Shown here: positions 45,836-54,751 of the stretch, piece after piece
Position numbering within the stretch: the first letter of the stretch is position 1
How the letters are laid out: every line of letters begins with the position of its first letter
Source: Helicobacter hepaticus ATCC 51449
GTDB lineage: Bacteria; Campylobacterota; Campylobacteria; Campylobacterales; Helicobacteraceae
Reading direction: 5' to 3'
DNA length: 64,000 nt
Assembly (NCBI RefSeq): GCF_000007905.1
Contig: NC_004917.1
Location: 1,550,001 to 1,614,000 of the forward strand
Made by a program: the position numbers and the translations under genes
Notes under the pieces: generated by a model
Told to the model about the DNA's origin: nothing
What the model saw: only the letters and a program-made list of their open reading frames with translations
The model's database searches: none

Positions 45836-46459
45836 TTACCTTTGTCGCCAATTATGAGAATCTTGTTTAGGCGATGTTGGTAGCTTATTTTGAAGCTGTT
45901 TTGTCGTGTTGTCAAGTTTTTCTTCAAGTTGTTGCGTATTAAAATTATTTAAATTTTCTTTAACTTCTTGTATTTGCTCAAGATTCATAATATGCACAGC
46001 AAGATTTTTCATCATCGGAAATAGAGAACTGCTTTGTTCAATATTTTGTGAAAAATTCTTAAGCCACCCAATTTGTGAAATACCAAAGACAATTATAGAA
46101 ATAAGCAAAAATGCCTTACAGAATCCAAACATTAAACCAAAAGCACCATCAAGCACCGCAAGAGGCGTGAATTTTATCGCCCGATAGAGAATCTCACCAA
46201 GAAGCAGAAAACTTGCCCAAATGAATGTAATAATGATAAGAAAACCTACAAGCGCATTAAGGTCAGGGGAATTAAAATCATAAATGTTGCTTGCAAACCA
46301 TTCGCCCGCATCATTATAGAATCTTGAGGCAAAGAATATCCCAAGTAATATACCCAAAAAGCTTGCTAAACCGCGGATAATACCTTGCCAAATGCCCTTA
46401 AGGGAAAGTAAAATAAGCAATACTAAAATCCCTATGTCAATGTAATTCAAGTTGTCCAT
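45836..46459 (-). CDS. cvpA: CvpA-family membrane protein
   Basis: The 207-residue protein has four hydrophobic helices in its first 125 residues, with the family pattern YIDIGILVLLILLSLKGIWQGIIRGLASFLGILLGIFFASRFY at the start and LDGAFGLMFGFCKAFLLISIIVFGISQI in the middle. A Gln/Asn-rich, coiled-coil-like C-terminal tail follows. CvpA proteins are linked to envelope integrity and colicin V production. It is the first gene of the operon, matching HP0181 as I recall. Confidence 0.82.
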   Translation of the reverse strand: MDNLNYIDIGILVLLILLSLKGIWQGIIRGLASFLGILLGIFFASRFYNDAGEWFASNIYDFNSPDLNALVGFLIIITFIWASFLLLGEILYRAIKFTPLAVLDGAFGLMFGFCKAFLLISIIVFGISQIGWLKNFSQNIEQSSSLFPMMKNLAVHIMNLEQIQEVKENLNNFNTQQLEEKLDNTTKQLQNKLPTSPKQDSHNWRQR

Positions 46460-46644
46460 ACACCCTGTCCTTTAAAATTTTTAATATTAGAGAAATAACC
46501 CCACCTTTTAGAATGCGATATATTAAACGATTTTGCCTTATTTTGCAAGAGTTTTAGCTTATTTTTTGGTAAGGTATTTTAAAATCTTACATTATTTTAC
46601 CTTAAGCAAGATAAAGAATAATCAAATCAAGGACTGGATTTAAA

Positions 46645-47541
46645 ATGAACTTATTTCAAGCGTTGGGTAGGCGAATAAAAAATTTTAGCGACCTTGTTGC
46701 TTTTGAGCATACAATTTTTTCAAGCAGTTTTATTCTTATTGCAATAGTTGTAGCAAGTATGCAAGTGTATGGGATTCCGTGGTGTGGGTGGGAAACTTTT
46801 ATTCTTTGTATATTGGCTCTTGTGAGTGCAAGAAATTTTGCTATGGGCTTTAATCGTCTTAAAGACAGGGATATTGATATACGCAATTTACGTACAAATA
46901 AGCGTCCGAGTGTTGATGGGCGTATTAGTCTTAGCGGTCTTGTAGCCTTTAATGTTATCAATGCTTTAATTTTTATATTTGTTTCTTATTTTATCAATAC
47001 CCTTGCGTTTTATCTTTGTGTACCATTTTTAGTTATTTTGGCTTTTTATTCTTATACCAAACGTTTTAGTGCCATAGCACATTGGGTGCTTGGTGTATGC
47101 TTGGGTTTAGCACCCATAGCTGGAGTTATTGCAGTTATGGGTGAGATTCCTTTGTGGAGTATATTTTTATCTGTGGGGGTGCTATTTTGGGTAGCGGGAT
47201 TTGATTTGCTTTATTCTATTCAAGATATAGAGTTTGATAAGGATAACCATCTACACTCTATTCCTGCGTATTTTGGAGTAAAAGCTACATTGTGGATTTC
47301 GCGTTTATGTCATCTTATAGCAGTAGGATTTTGGGTAAGTTTTGTATATGAAGCACAGCTTGGCAAAATTGCAGAAATAGGCGTAGTTTTATCTGCTCTT
47401 ATGCTTTGTTATGAACAATATTTAGTCAGTGTGCATTTAAAAAATATTCCCAAAGCTTTCTTTGTTACTAATGGTTATTTGGGTATGATATTTTTTATTT
47501 GTATTTTAATAGATTCTATAAGGGTTGTATATGGATATTAA
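46645..47541 (+). CDS. mqnP: UbiA-family prenyltransferase for menaquinone synthesis (MqnP-like)
   Basis: The 298-residue membrane prenyltransferase has about nine helices and the two Asp-rich motifs that bind the prenyl diphosphate-Mg2+: GFNRLKDRDIDIRN (about residues 67-80) and YSIQDIEFDKDNH (about 187-200). It was annotated as ubiA in H. pylori (HP1360), but epsilonproteobacteria make menaquinone by the futalosine route, where this enzyme is MqnP. The gene after it begins within its last 11 bases. In H. pylori it directly follows comEC; here an 8-kb minus-strand block separates them. Confidence 0.82.
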   Translation: MNLFQALGRRIKNFSDLVAFEHTIFSSSFILIAIVVASMQVYGIPWCGWETFILCILALVSARNFAMGFNRLKDRDIDIRNLRTNKRPSVDGRISLSGLVAFNVINALIFIFVSYFINTLAFYLCVPFLVILAFYSYTKRFSAIAHWVLGVCLGLAPIAGVIAVMGEIPLWSIFLSVGVLFWVAGFDLLYSIQDIEFDKDNHLHSIPAYFGVKATLWISRLCHLIAVGFWVSFVYEAQLGKIAEIGVVLSALMLCYEQYLVSVHLKNIPKAFFVTNGYLGMIFFICILIDSIRVVYGY

Positions 47542-48097
47542 AGGCATACTTGAGCAATGCGGTATTTACACACGTATCGTGCCGTGCGAACTTGAAGTAG
47601 CTTTTTCAAAGCTAGATGAAGCTAATCAGGCAACTTTTAATAAGGAGTTTGTTACTCTTGCGCAACATCGTTATGGTTCTATTGCACAATGGCTTAATAA
47701 ACTTAAATCTAAAAAAGCCACAGAGGATACCGATGAGGTTTTGCTTGAGCTGCTTGTAGAGCTTTATCAAAAGGTGGAGAATATTGAGCAAATACTTTTA
47801 AATAAAACGACACAATATATTCCTTTGGCATTTGAAGGAATTGCTCATTTTGTGGGGCATAATGTGTTATGTATGCCTTCAAATGTGTTTGAAGAGGGAG
47901 AAGAGTATTATTTGCGTATATTTTTACCTATCTTTCCACAAAGATATATTGGTATTTTTGCATCTGCAATCCATAACCAGATTGTAAAATTTGAGCGTAT
48001 TCATCATAAAGACACAGGAGATTTTGATAGCTTTGTGGTTCAAATGGAACGTTTAGCAATTTTAGATTCTAAAAGATTACAAAAAATGGAGGAATAG
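47531..48097 (+). CDS. Conserved epsilonproteobacterial hypothetical protein
   Basis: The 188-residue soluble protein has no signal peptide or membrane segment. It is mostly helical in its first half (HRYGSIAQWLNKLKSKKA, then TDEVLLELLVELYQKVENIEQILL), then beta-rich with FEEGEEYYLRIFLPIFPQRYIGIFASA, which could be a PilZ-like or other small barrel; I am not sure. ATG 47531 is chosen over TTG 47525 because AAGGG is seven bases ahead. It overlaps mqnP by 11 bases and is followed 3 bases later by the next gene, so they form an operon. Confidence 0.6.
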   Translation: MDIKGILEQCGIYTRIVPCELEVAFSKLDEANQATFNKEFVTLAQHRYGSIAQWLNKLKSKKATEDTDEVLLELLVELYQKVENIEQILLNKTTQYIPLAFEGIAHFVGHNVLCMPSNVFEEGEEYYLRIFLPIFPQRYIGIFASAIHNQIVKFERIHHKDTGDFDSFVVQMERLAILDSKRLQKMEE

Positions 48098-48100
48098 TTT

Positions 48101-48628
48101 ATGTTTGGTGTTTCAATGAGTAGTATCAGTATGATTTTTGGGCTTGTCTCAATAGGTATTGTATGTTTAGTTGCATTTTTTAATTATACCCGTAATTTTG
48201 ATTTAAACAAGCGATTAAGACGTTTTGAAAAAGGTATGGAAGATCTTAATAATGAAATTTTTAAAATTCATAAATGGATTAAAGATAATGAACTTGAGAA
48301 TCAATTAAGCTCTACTGCATTAAATACCAAAATTAAAACAGAGAGCATTGATGCAGTCAATAATGCTTTGGTAAATGTATATCGCCAAATAGAGATTCTT
48401 GAAGCACAAGTCAATAAAGAAGGCGATTATATTGAAGAGAAAATTGTGGGTATTGAAGAGAAAATCCGCGAGTTTGGTTATTTTCCTACTTCTAGCACAA
48501 ATATTGATGAAAAACGCATTATTGGTATGTTTCGTGATGGTTGGAGCATTGATGCGATTGCAAAAGAAATGCGTTTAAGCAAGGGTGAGATTGAATTTAC
48601 ACTCAAACTTGCGGATATTAAAGAGTAA
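48101..48628 (+). CDS. Single-pass membrane protein with coiled coil and C-terminal HTH-like segment (DUF6115-like)
   Basis: The 175 residues have one N-terminal helix (about 8-27), a coiled-coil stretch (about 33-125, FEKGMEDLNNEIFKIHKWI and beyond) and a C-terminal segment IIGMFRDGWSIDAIAKEMRLSKGEIEFTLKLA that looks like a helix-turn-helix. I associate this arrangement with an epsilonproteobacterial family of unknown function. The layout would place the helix-turn-helix in the cytoplasm next to the membrane. It continues the operon from mqnP. Confidence 0.6.
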   Translation: MFGVSMSSISMIFGLVSIGIVCLVAFFNYTRNFDLNKRLRRFEKGMEDLNNEIFKIHKWIKDNELENQLSSTALNTKIKTESIDAVNNALVNVYRQIEILEAQVNKEGDYIEEKIVGIEEKIREFGYFPTSSTNIDEKRIIGMFRDGWSIDAIAKEMRLSKGEIEFTLKLADIKE

Positions 48629-48649
48629 TCTTAAGCACAAGGAGAAAAG

Positions 48650-49837
48650 ATGAAAAAGACAACTTATGCAAAACGTGTAGAGCTTTTAGGAGAATCTACC
48701 ACAATTGCTATTAGCACACTTGCACGAGAATTAAAAGCTGCGGGGCAAGATATATTAAGTTTTTCGGCTGGAGAACCTGATTTTGATACGCCAGAAATTA
48801 TAAAAGATGAGGCTATTAGAGCGTTAAAAAGTGGTTTTACTAAATATACTGCGGTGGCAGGGATTCCAGAATTACTTGAGGCGATTAAAGATAAACTTTT
48901 GCGTGAAAATACTCTTGCTTATGAGCGTAATGAAATACTTGTAAGCAATGGAGCAAAACACTCACTTTTTAATGTTTTTCAAGCTCTTGTTGATAAAGAT
49001 GATGAGGTGATTATCCCCTCTCCTTATTGGGTTACCTATCCTGAACTTGTAACCTTTAGCGGCGGTAAATCTGTCATTGTGCAAACAACGCAAGCAAATA
49101 ATTTTAAAATTACACCAAAACAGCTCCGTGAAGCCATCACACCCAAGACAAAAGTATTTGTGCTTAATACCCCATCTAATCCTACCGGTATGGTTTATAC
49201 TAAAGAAGAACTAGAATCTCTTGCTGAAGTCTTAAAAGACACAAACATATGGGTTGTGAGTGATGAAATGTATGAAAAACTTGTTTATGGAGTGAAATTT
49301 TTCTCTGTTGCAGCTGTAAATGAGGATATGATGCAGCGCACTATCACAATTAATGGACTAAGTAAGTCTGTGGCGATGACAGGGTGGCGTATAGGCTATC
49401 TCGCGTGTAAAGACAAAAAACTTGTTAAATTAATGAACAATCTTCAAAGCCAATGCACTTCTAATATTAATTCTATCACGCAAAAAGCTGCCATAGTAGC
49501 ACTTAAAGGAGAGGCAAATAATGATATTGAGGATATGAGAAAGGCATTTGAAGAGCGTATGCGTTTTGCGTGCGATGCGATTAATAATATTCAAAACCTT
49601 AATGTGTGTGAGCCTCAAGGTGCATTTTATCTCTTTATTAATATTTCTACATTACCTCGGTATGGTACAGATTCTATGGGATTTTGCCAAGCATTACTTA
49701 AGGAGCAAGGAGTAGCACTTGTGCCCGGAGTTGCTTTTGGTATGGAGGGATTTGTGCGACTTTCTTTTGCGTGTTCTTTAGAGCAGCTTAAAGAAGGCAT
49801 TACACGCATTTCGCAATTTGTTAAAACGCTTTTTTAA
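48650..49837 (+). CDS. aspC: Aspartate aminotransferase (class I, AspC/AspB-like)
   Basis: The 395-residue fold-type I PLP enzyme transfers the amino group between aspartate and 2-oxoglutarate. Visible motifs: LSFSAGEPDFDTPE (about residues 36-49), NTPSNPTGMVY (about 176-186), WVVSDEMYEKLVYG and the PLP Lys in INGLSKSVAMTGWRIGYL (about 229-246), and the substrate Arg in VRLSFACS near the C-terminus. It has an AAGGAG ribosome site. The sialidase-like gene starts 3 bases later without a good ribosome site of its own, so translation there probably depends on this gene. Confidence 0.9.
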   Translation: MKKTTYAKRVELLGESTTIAISTLARELKAAGQDILSFSAGEPDFDTPEIIKDEAIRALKSGFTKYTAVAGIPELLEAIKDKLLRENTLAYERNEILVSNGAKHSLFNVFQALVDKDDEVIIPSPYWVTYPELVTFSGGKSVIVQTTQANNFKITPKQLREAITPKTKVFVLNTPSNPTGMVYTKEELESLAEVLKDTNIWVVSDEMYEKLVYGVKFFSVAAVNEDMMQRTITINGLSKSVAMTGWRIGYLACKDKKLVKLMNNLQSQCTSNINSITQKAAIVALKGEANNDIEDMRKAFEERMRFACDAINNIQNLNVCEPQGAFYLFINISTLPRYGTDSMGFCQALLKEQGVALVPGVAFGMEGFVRLSFACSLEQLKEGITRISQFVKTLF

Positions 49838-49840
49838 GTA

Positions 49841-51133
49841 ATGAAAATGCGAGATCTCTTTTACACATATTCGAAGCATAGCATATTTGTGTTTTTGCTT
49901 TGTTTGTGTGCTTGGTGGTGTCTTATTAATGATGAGACACCCAAGACCAAGCTTGATTTTTCGCAACAGAATTTAGTATTACCAGAGCAAAATCTTTTAT
50001 CGCCCCCCCCCCCATTAAATACCCTCTCACAAGCTATTATTTATTTTGATATTCCTAATTCTCGAGCTTCTGCACACGCAAGCGCGATTGTCAATATCGC
50101 AAGTGTGAGCAATAAGGATTTTATGCTCTTATATTTTGCAGGAAGTAATGAAGGTGCGAGAGATGTAGGGATTTATCAGAGCTTTTTTACTTTTGATAAA
50201 GATATAAAGAAAAATAGAGTAGATACACAGATTGGGCACTGGAGCGAACCCCGACTTCTTTTAGACGCTCCTACACTTTCTGCTCTAAGTGGAAAATTTA
50301 TTAAAAAACTAGGGAATCCTATTACTTTTGTGGATATGCAAGGGAGAGTGCATTTATTCGTTGTAGGAGTGAGTATGGGTGGTTGGTCGACAAGCAAAAT
50401 TTATTGGCTTTTATTAGAATCTGCTTCTCAATTAGACAAAAATCTACAATCTTTGCGTTATATGCAAGAATTGCACATAAGCCCTTTGCTTAACTTTTCT
50501 CATCTTGTGCGCACACCTGCAATGTCCAAAAGTGATGGTGGATTTATCTTGCCTATTTACCACGAGCTTGCGCGCAAATATCCGCTTTTGCTAGAGTTTA
50601 GCCCTTCTTTACAACTTACTTCTATTACACGTCCTACACAGCTTCGCTCCCAACTACAACCAAGCTTTGTGCCACTTACAATGCACTCAAGTATAGGAAT
50701 TTATCGCAATCACAAAGCTTATGAGCATACACTTTATGTAAGTGAGTGTAGCACAATATGTGCAGATTCAAAACCAAGCAATCTCAAAAATTATGATGCT
50801 TCTTCTGTGCTTTTTAATGCTTTAGATTCTTTATTTTTATTACACAATCAAGCAAGCTCTCTTACGGGAAACAAACGCGAGGAATTATGGATTTATAAAT
50901 TACTTCAATCTAGTCTTAAAGATTCTCAAGTGATATTTGAACCTCTTTTGCAGCTTGACACATTGCTTGACAATGAAGTTTCTTATCCAAGTGTAGCTAT
51001 TAATGAATCTTTCGTGCATATTGCTTATACTCACGGACGCACACATATTAAAACTGCACTTGTGCCAAAGTCTTTGCTTGTAAAATCTACCAAGCAAAAT
51101 TCGCAACCACAACAAATAGAGGCAGAATTATGA
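49841..51133 (+). CDS. Sialidase-fold protein, Kdo hydrolase catalytic subunit candidate (KdoH1/HP0580-like)
   Basis: The 430-residue protein has an N-terminal membrane anchor (about residues 14-30) and a periplasmic domain of the BNR/neuraminidase-like type: LLYFAGSNEGARDVGIYQSF (about 90-109), RVHLFVVGVSMGGWSTSKIYW (about 168-188) and PSVAINESFVHIAYTHGRTHIK near the end. This matches the sialidase-like subunit of the two-protein Kdo hydrolase described in Francisella and H. pylori (HP0580, from memory), which trims the outer Kdo from lipid A. A C11 run at codons 55-58 keeps the frame open; 10 or 12 C would stop translation within a few codons. Function is inferred. Confidence 0.65.
   Translation: MKMRDLFYTYSKHSIFVFLLCLCAWWCLINDETPKTKLDFSQQNLVLPEQNLLSPPPPLNTLSQAIIYFDIPNSRASAHASAIVNIASVSNKDFMLLYFAGSNEGARDVGIYQSFFTFDKDIKKNRVDTQIGHWSEPRLLLDAPTLSALSGKFIKKLGNPITFVDMQGRVHLFVVGVSMGGWSTSKIYWLLLESASQLDKNLQSLRYMQELHISPLLNFSHLVRTPAMSKSDGGFILPIYHELARKYPLLLEFSPSLQLTSITRPTQLRSQLQPSFVPLTMHSSIGIYRNHKAYEHTLYVSECSTICADSKPSNLKNYDASSVLFNALDSLFLLHNQASSLTGNKREELWIYKLLQSSLKDSQVIFEPLLQLDTLLDNEVSYPSVAINESFVHIAYTHGRTHIKTALVPKSLLVKSTKQNSQPQQIEAEL
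50003..50013 (+). repeat. Homopolymer C11 in the sialidase-like gene (phase-variation candidate)
   Basis: Eleven C follow TTATCG and encode Pro55-Pro58. With 11 C the frame reads CCA TTA AAT and continues to 51133. With 10 C it reads CAT TAA, an immediate stop; with 12 C it runs into TGA after eleven codons. The present sequence is therefore the ON state of a slippage switch. Confidence 0.85.
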
Positions 51134-51804
51134 GTATAGCTGTATGTATAGCGATTAATCTTACCATTTTTTGTGCATTAATATTTTGTTTGCAATGTTT
51201 AAGAAACAAGTTTATAGTAATTATTGCCATAGTGTGGCTTATATGTTTTAATGTGCCCATATATGGCTGGAGTGCGTGTGATTATGTATATGCACTTTTT
51301 GATGTGCCAAGTTTAATGCTATGCTTTTTAAGCCTTTGGTGGCTTATTCGTTTTTTACTTATGCGCATTGTTGTTCAAAGAACAGCAACTCCTTGCTGCA
51401 CTATGAGAACAGATTCTTTATTGATACAAATGTCGCATTTTATGCAATCTCATCACTTTTTTCCACCGAGCATACAATATATATGGATTGGATTAGGGAT
51501 ATTAGTTTATTATGGGTTTTTAGGTTATGGTTTTATTGATATTTACCATTTAGAGTTTAAAATTCAACTTTATTTTCTTTGTATTTTGTCTCTTTTTTCT
51601 TATAGTCTGTGTGCTTTGGCAGGCTATGGGCTACTTTTGTCTATTCTAGGCTATGAGTTACAGATTCTAGGGCAGATGAGTATTATAAATTATTGTATTG
51701 ACCCATTTTTGTGGATAGGTTGTATTATCGCTTTGATATGGCGAGTGATTCAGACATTAATAAGATTATATTTTGGAGGGAGAAATGGAAAGAAAGTGGT
51801 TTGA
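51130..51804 (+). CDS. Polytopic membrane protein, Kdo hydrolase partner candidate (KdoH2/HP0579-like)
   Basis: This 224-residue, very hydrophobic protein has about six helices (e.g. residues 5-25, 28-46, 55-78, 118-137, 145-172, 185-205). It has no domain I can name. The start overlaps the preceding sialidase-like gene by 4 bases (ATGA), so the two are translationally coupled; loss of the upstream reading frame by slippage should also reduce this protein. In H. pylori a small membrane protein (HP0579) is required with HP0580 for Kdo removal, as I recall; the same pairing here suggests the second subunit. Confidence 0.6.
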   Translation: MSIAVCIAINLTIFCALIFCLQCLRNKFIVIIAIVWLICFNVPIYGWSACDYVYALFDVPSLMLCFLSLWWLIRFLLMRIVVQRTATPCCTMRTDSLLIQMSHFMQSHHFFPPSIQYIWIGLGILVYYGFLGYGFIDIYHLEFKIQLYFLCILSLFSYSLCALAGYGLLLSILGYELQILGQMSIINYCIDPFLWIGCIIALIWRVIQTLIRLYFGGRNGKKVV

Positions 51805-53848
51805 AAAGCTGCTTGTTAAGTCAATTACCTTTGCTTTATTTTTATTTGCTTTATTTTTTGCGATAAAACTTTGCTTTGTGCTTTATAGTGGAGTATATTA
51901 TGATGCCATAGGGGAAGTAAAAAGTTTTAGCGAATACATAAACACTTTTATCAATGGACTGCGTTATGATTCTAGACATATAGCCACTTTAAGTATTGTA
52001 TATTTTGCCATTGGTCTATTATTTTTTTGGAGCGAATTGCGTTGGGTTATTTTATGGATTTATGCGTTTATTGTGGTGATTGTGAGTTTATTTATAGGTA
52101 TTGCAGAGATTGCATTTTATGAGATTTATAATGATGTTTTTAATGCAAATTTACTTGGATTTATTTTTGATGACCAAAAGGCAATTTTTCATACAGGTAT
52201 AAGCGGACATTATAGCATTCTCAGTTTTATATTTATGTATAGCATTCTCAGTTTTTTATTTATGTATGCTTATAGCAAAATTTTTACCAAAATTACGCGT
52301 GAATATGGCTATGACCCATTAAGCTCTATTCGCTCTCGCTCTACAAGCAAAGAATCTTTAATTACTTCAGCTATTTTGTTTGTTATTTTTGCACTTTTAA
52401 TGATGTTTTCTATTAATTCTTCGTTTAGCTTTAAGGGTGGGAATTTAGACCAAATTGCCAAGCCTGTAGAAAATACTTTTTTGCGTAAAGTTTCTACAGG
52501 CGCTTTTAGGAATCTTTACCTTGTTTATCGCGGTTATATGCGAATTTCAAATTCTCATTTTAGCGATTATACTTCCCAAACACCACTTGAAGTGGTGCAA
52601 GAGTATTTTGAGCTAGATTCTAAACAGACACATTATAACCTCAAAGATTTATTAGCAAAAAAAGTTACTTATAGCAGTAAAGAGAAAGTTAATTATATTT
52701 TTTATATTATAGCAGAAAGTTTGAGTGAATGGCATTTTGATAAAGAGTTTGATGAGATTGGTTTGACTTCAGGACTCAAATCTTTACTCAATGATGCACA
52801 CGGAACAAAAATTGGTGTATTTTTGCAAAATGCAGATTCTACTATTAAAAGTATAGATGTGCAACTTACAGGATTGTTTCAGACAGAGATTCCCATAAAT
52901 TCTATAATAGGGACATTACAGCCTTTTATCACTGCGCCGGGCGTAATTATGAAAGATTTAGGATATAAAACAAATTTTTATTATGGTGGCAGTGGTATTT
53001 GGCAAAGGCTTGACCAATATAGCGCATCACAAGGTTTTGAAAAGATATATTATAGCACTCATATTGTTGAAAATGCAAAACTTAATGGTTATGCCTCTCC
53101 TTATGAGGGCTTATGGGGAGCATATGACCACTATCTTTTTACCCTTATAAAAGATAATGTTTTTAAACACAGAAGCACACCAAGTTTTAATATGATACTC
53201 ACCACTTCTAATCATTCACCTTATGATGTGCCTTTAGAGCAGTTTAATGTGCCCCTTGAAGATATACAGAAATTTCTTACAAATCATTCTGAATACAAAA
53301 AGAAAGATGCGCGATTTTTTGGGCATATTTGGTATCAAGATAAAGTGATAACGCGTTTTATTCAAGAGGTTTCACGTGTGCTTCCTGATTCGCTTTTTGT
53401 CATTACAGGAAATCATTATGATGGAGAATATCCAAATGCAAAGCCTTCTTTAAAAACGCAAAACACTATTCCATTGATTATTTATTCACCTACTCTTGAA
53501 ATGAAAAAAAATACAAATATTGGCTCTCATATTGATATTACCCCAAGCATTGTAGAGCTTATCGCTCCTGAAAATTACACTTATTATAGTTTTGGCACTC
53601 CGCTTGTAAGCAATGATAGTGCAGCATTGGCTGGAGAAAATGATGCACTTGGTTATTTTTCTGTCGCCACAGATAGATTTATTTATAATAATGATGGGGA
53701 GCAAATAGAATATTTCCATAAAGCTATGGAACGACACAATGATAAGGAATTTGCTCAATCACTTTATAAGAGATTGCAACAAGCTACGGCTTTGAGTTGG
53801 TGGATTCTCAAAAATGGCTATGAAGTAAGGAATGATGAGGCACACTAG
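51785..53848 (+). CDS. LTA-synthase-like membrane sulfatase-fold enzyme (HP0578-like)
   Basis: The 687-residue protein has five N-terminal helices (about residues 10-215) and a large periplasmic alkaline phosphatase-superfamily domain (about 300-640). Visible pieces are YIFYIIAESLSEWHF (metal-ligand Glu), NADSTIKSIDVQLTGL, FYYGGSGIWQRLDQY, LTTSNHSPYDVPLE and FVITGNHYDGEYP (metal-binding His). Relatives transfer phosphoglycerol or phosphoethanolamine, or act on other phospho-substrates. ATG 51785 has GGAGGGAG just ahead; it overlaps the previous gene by 20 bases. A 27-bp tandem duplication sits in the fourth helix. The exact reaction is unknown. Confidence 0.75.
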   Translation: MERKWFEKLLVKSITFALFLFALFFAIKLCFVLYSGVYYDAIGEVKSFSEYINTFINGLRYDSRHIATLSIVYFAIGLLFFWSELRWVILWIYAFIVVIVSLFIGIAEIAFYEIYNDVFNANLLGFIFDDQKAIFHTGISGHYSILSFIFMYSILSFLFMYAYSKIFTKITREYGYDPLSSIRSRSTSKESLITSAILFVIFALLMMFSINSSFSFKGGNLDQIAKPVENTFLRKVSTGAFRNLYLVYRGYMRISNSHFSDYTSQTPLEVVQEYFELDSKQTHYNLKDLLAKKVTYSSKEKVNYIFYIIAESLSEWHFDKEFDEIGLTSGLKSLLNDAHGTKIGVFLQNADSTIKSIDVQLTGLFQTEIPINSIIGTLQPFITAPGVIMKDLGYKTNFYYGGSGIWQRLDQYSASQGFEKIYYSTHIVENAKLNGYASPYEGLWGAYDHYLFTLIKDNVFKHRSTPSFNMILTTSNHSPYDVPLEQFNVPLEDIQKFLTNHSEYKKKDARFFGHIWYQDKVITRFIQEVSRVLPDSLFVITGNHYDGEYPNAKPSLKTQNTIPLIIYSPTLEMKKNTNIGSHIDITPSIVELIAPENYTYYSFGTPLVSNDSAALAGENDALGYFSVATDRFIYNNDGEQIEYFHKAMERHNDKEFAQSLYKRLQQATALSWWILKNGYEVRNDEAH
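52211..52264 (+). repeat. 27-bp tandem duplication within the sulfatase-fold gene
   Basis: 52211-52237 and 52238-52264 are adjacent and identical at 26 of 27 positions. They encode SILSFIFMY-SILSFLFMY, nine residues repeated in a transmembrane helix. Being a multiple of three, the duplication keeps the frame. Confidence 0.85.
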
Positions 53849-53851
53849 AGC

Positions 53852-54619
53852 GTGGAGCAAAAGGGCAAAAGTTGGATAAGACAGAGTAATGACGGAAGTT
53901 TGAGCGCATATAATGAAGTTTTTGATGAATGCTATCATAGCTTAAAAGATGGCGCATTAAGTGAGACACTCTATAAGCACATATACCCTTCTTTAGCGCA
54001 TTTAGAATCTGTCTATGGAGGCTTACCAAGCGAAATTTATGCACTTGATATATGTTTTGGGTTAGGATACAACACTTTTGCACTTTTAAGCACACTTGTC
54101 CAAAAGGGTTATTGTGGTAAAGTGCATATCTATTCTCCCGAACAAGATAAAAATATATTTAACGCATTACACAAATGGGCATATCCTCCTTATATGAGCG
54201 AGTATATAGAAAATATTAATGAGATTATGTATTTTTTTGCCTCTGCGCAAGATAAAAAAATGATAATGCACAGCGGTATATTGGCTCAAAGTGTAACCTT
54301 TGAGCTTTATATTTATAAAGGTGATGCGATTGAAGCTTGCAAGCTTTTACCAAAGGATACATTTGATATTATCTATCAGGACGCCTTTAGTCCAAAGAAG
54401 AATCCAACTTTATGGAATACAGAGTATTTTTCACTCCTTGCTTCTCTTTTGCACCCACAAGGCATTATTACAACTTATTCCCAAAGCGCAAGTATTCGTC
54501 AAAATGCACTTAATGGTGGGCTTAAGGTATATAACTATGAGAGCGGTATGGTGCGCGGAGGAAGTGTAATGAGTAAGATAGTTCTTACGCTCAAAGGATT
54601 AAAACCATTACACCCTTAG
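53852..54619 (+). CDS. MnmD-like tRNA methyltransferase (MnmC N-terminal domain family)
   Basis: The 255-residue protein resembles the methyltransferase half of MnmC, which finishes the mnm5s2U modification at the wobble base of tRNA. Motifs: NEVFDECYHSLKDGALSETLYKHI (about 21-44), the SAM-binding IYALDICFGLGYNTFALL (about 62-79), FDIIYQDAFSPKKNPTLWNTEYFSLL (about 170-195) and TYSQSASIRQNALNGGLKV near the end. It has no FAD/oxidase half. The start is GTG 53852 with a weak ribosome site, 3 bases after the sulfatase-fold gene. Its place in a surface cluster looks incidental. Confidence 0.75.
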   Translation: MEQKGKSWIRQSNDGSLSAYNEVFDECYHSLKDGALSETLYKHIYPSLAHLESVYGGLPSEIYALDICFGLGYNTFALLSTLVQKGYCGKVHIYSPEQDKNIFNALHKWAYPPYMSEYIENINEIMYFFASAQDKKMIMHSGILAQSVTFELYIYKGDAIEACKLLPKDTFDIIYQDAFSPKKNPTLWNTEYFSLLASLLHPQGIITTYSQSASIRQNALNGGLKVYNYESGMVRGGSVMSKIVLTLKGLKPLHP

Positions 54620-54728
54620 AGCATTAATGAGATTTTTTATGCAATTTGGTAAGGTAGATATTTATCTTTGCACCTGCTTTAATTTATTGTTACATTTTTG
54701 CATATTAAAGTTTAAATACAACCTTATT

Positions 54729-54749
54729 TTTTTGCTTTTTAAGCAAAAA
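54729..54749. repeat. Inverted repeat next to the poly-G tract
   Basis: TTTTTGCTT (54729-54737) and AAGCAAAAA (54741-54749) form a perfect 9-bp stem with a 3-base loop, ending three bases before the G19 run. It could be an operator or terminate transcription from the upstream gene. Confidence 0.6.
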
Positions 54750-54751
54750 TC

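Noticed and set aside
46460-46644. Divergent intergenic region between cvpA and mqnP searched for a riboswitch or small RNA
   Set aside because: It is AT-rich with only short weak inverted repeats; nothing beyond probable promoters can be supported.
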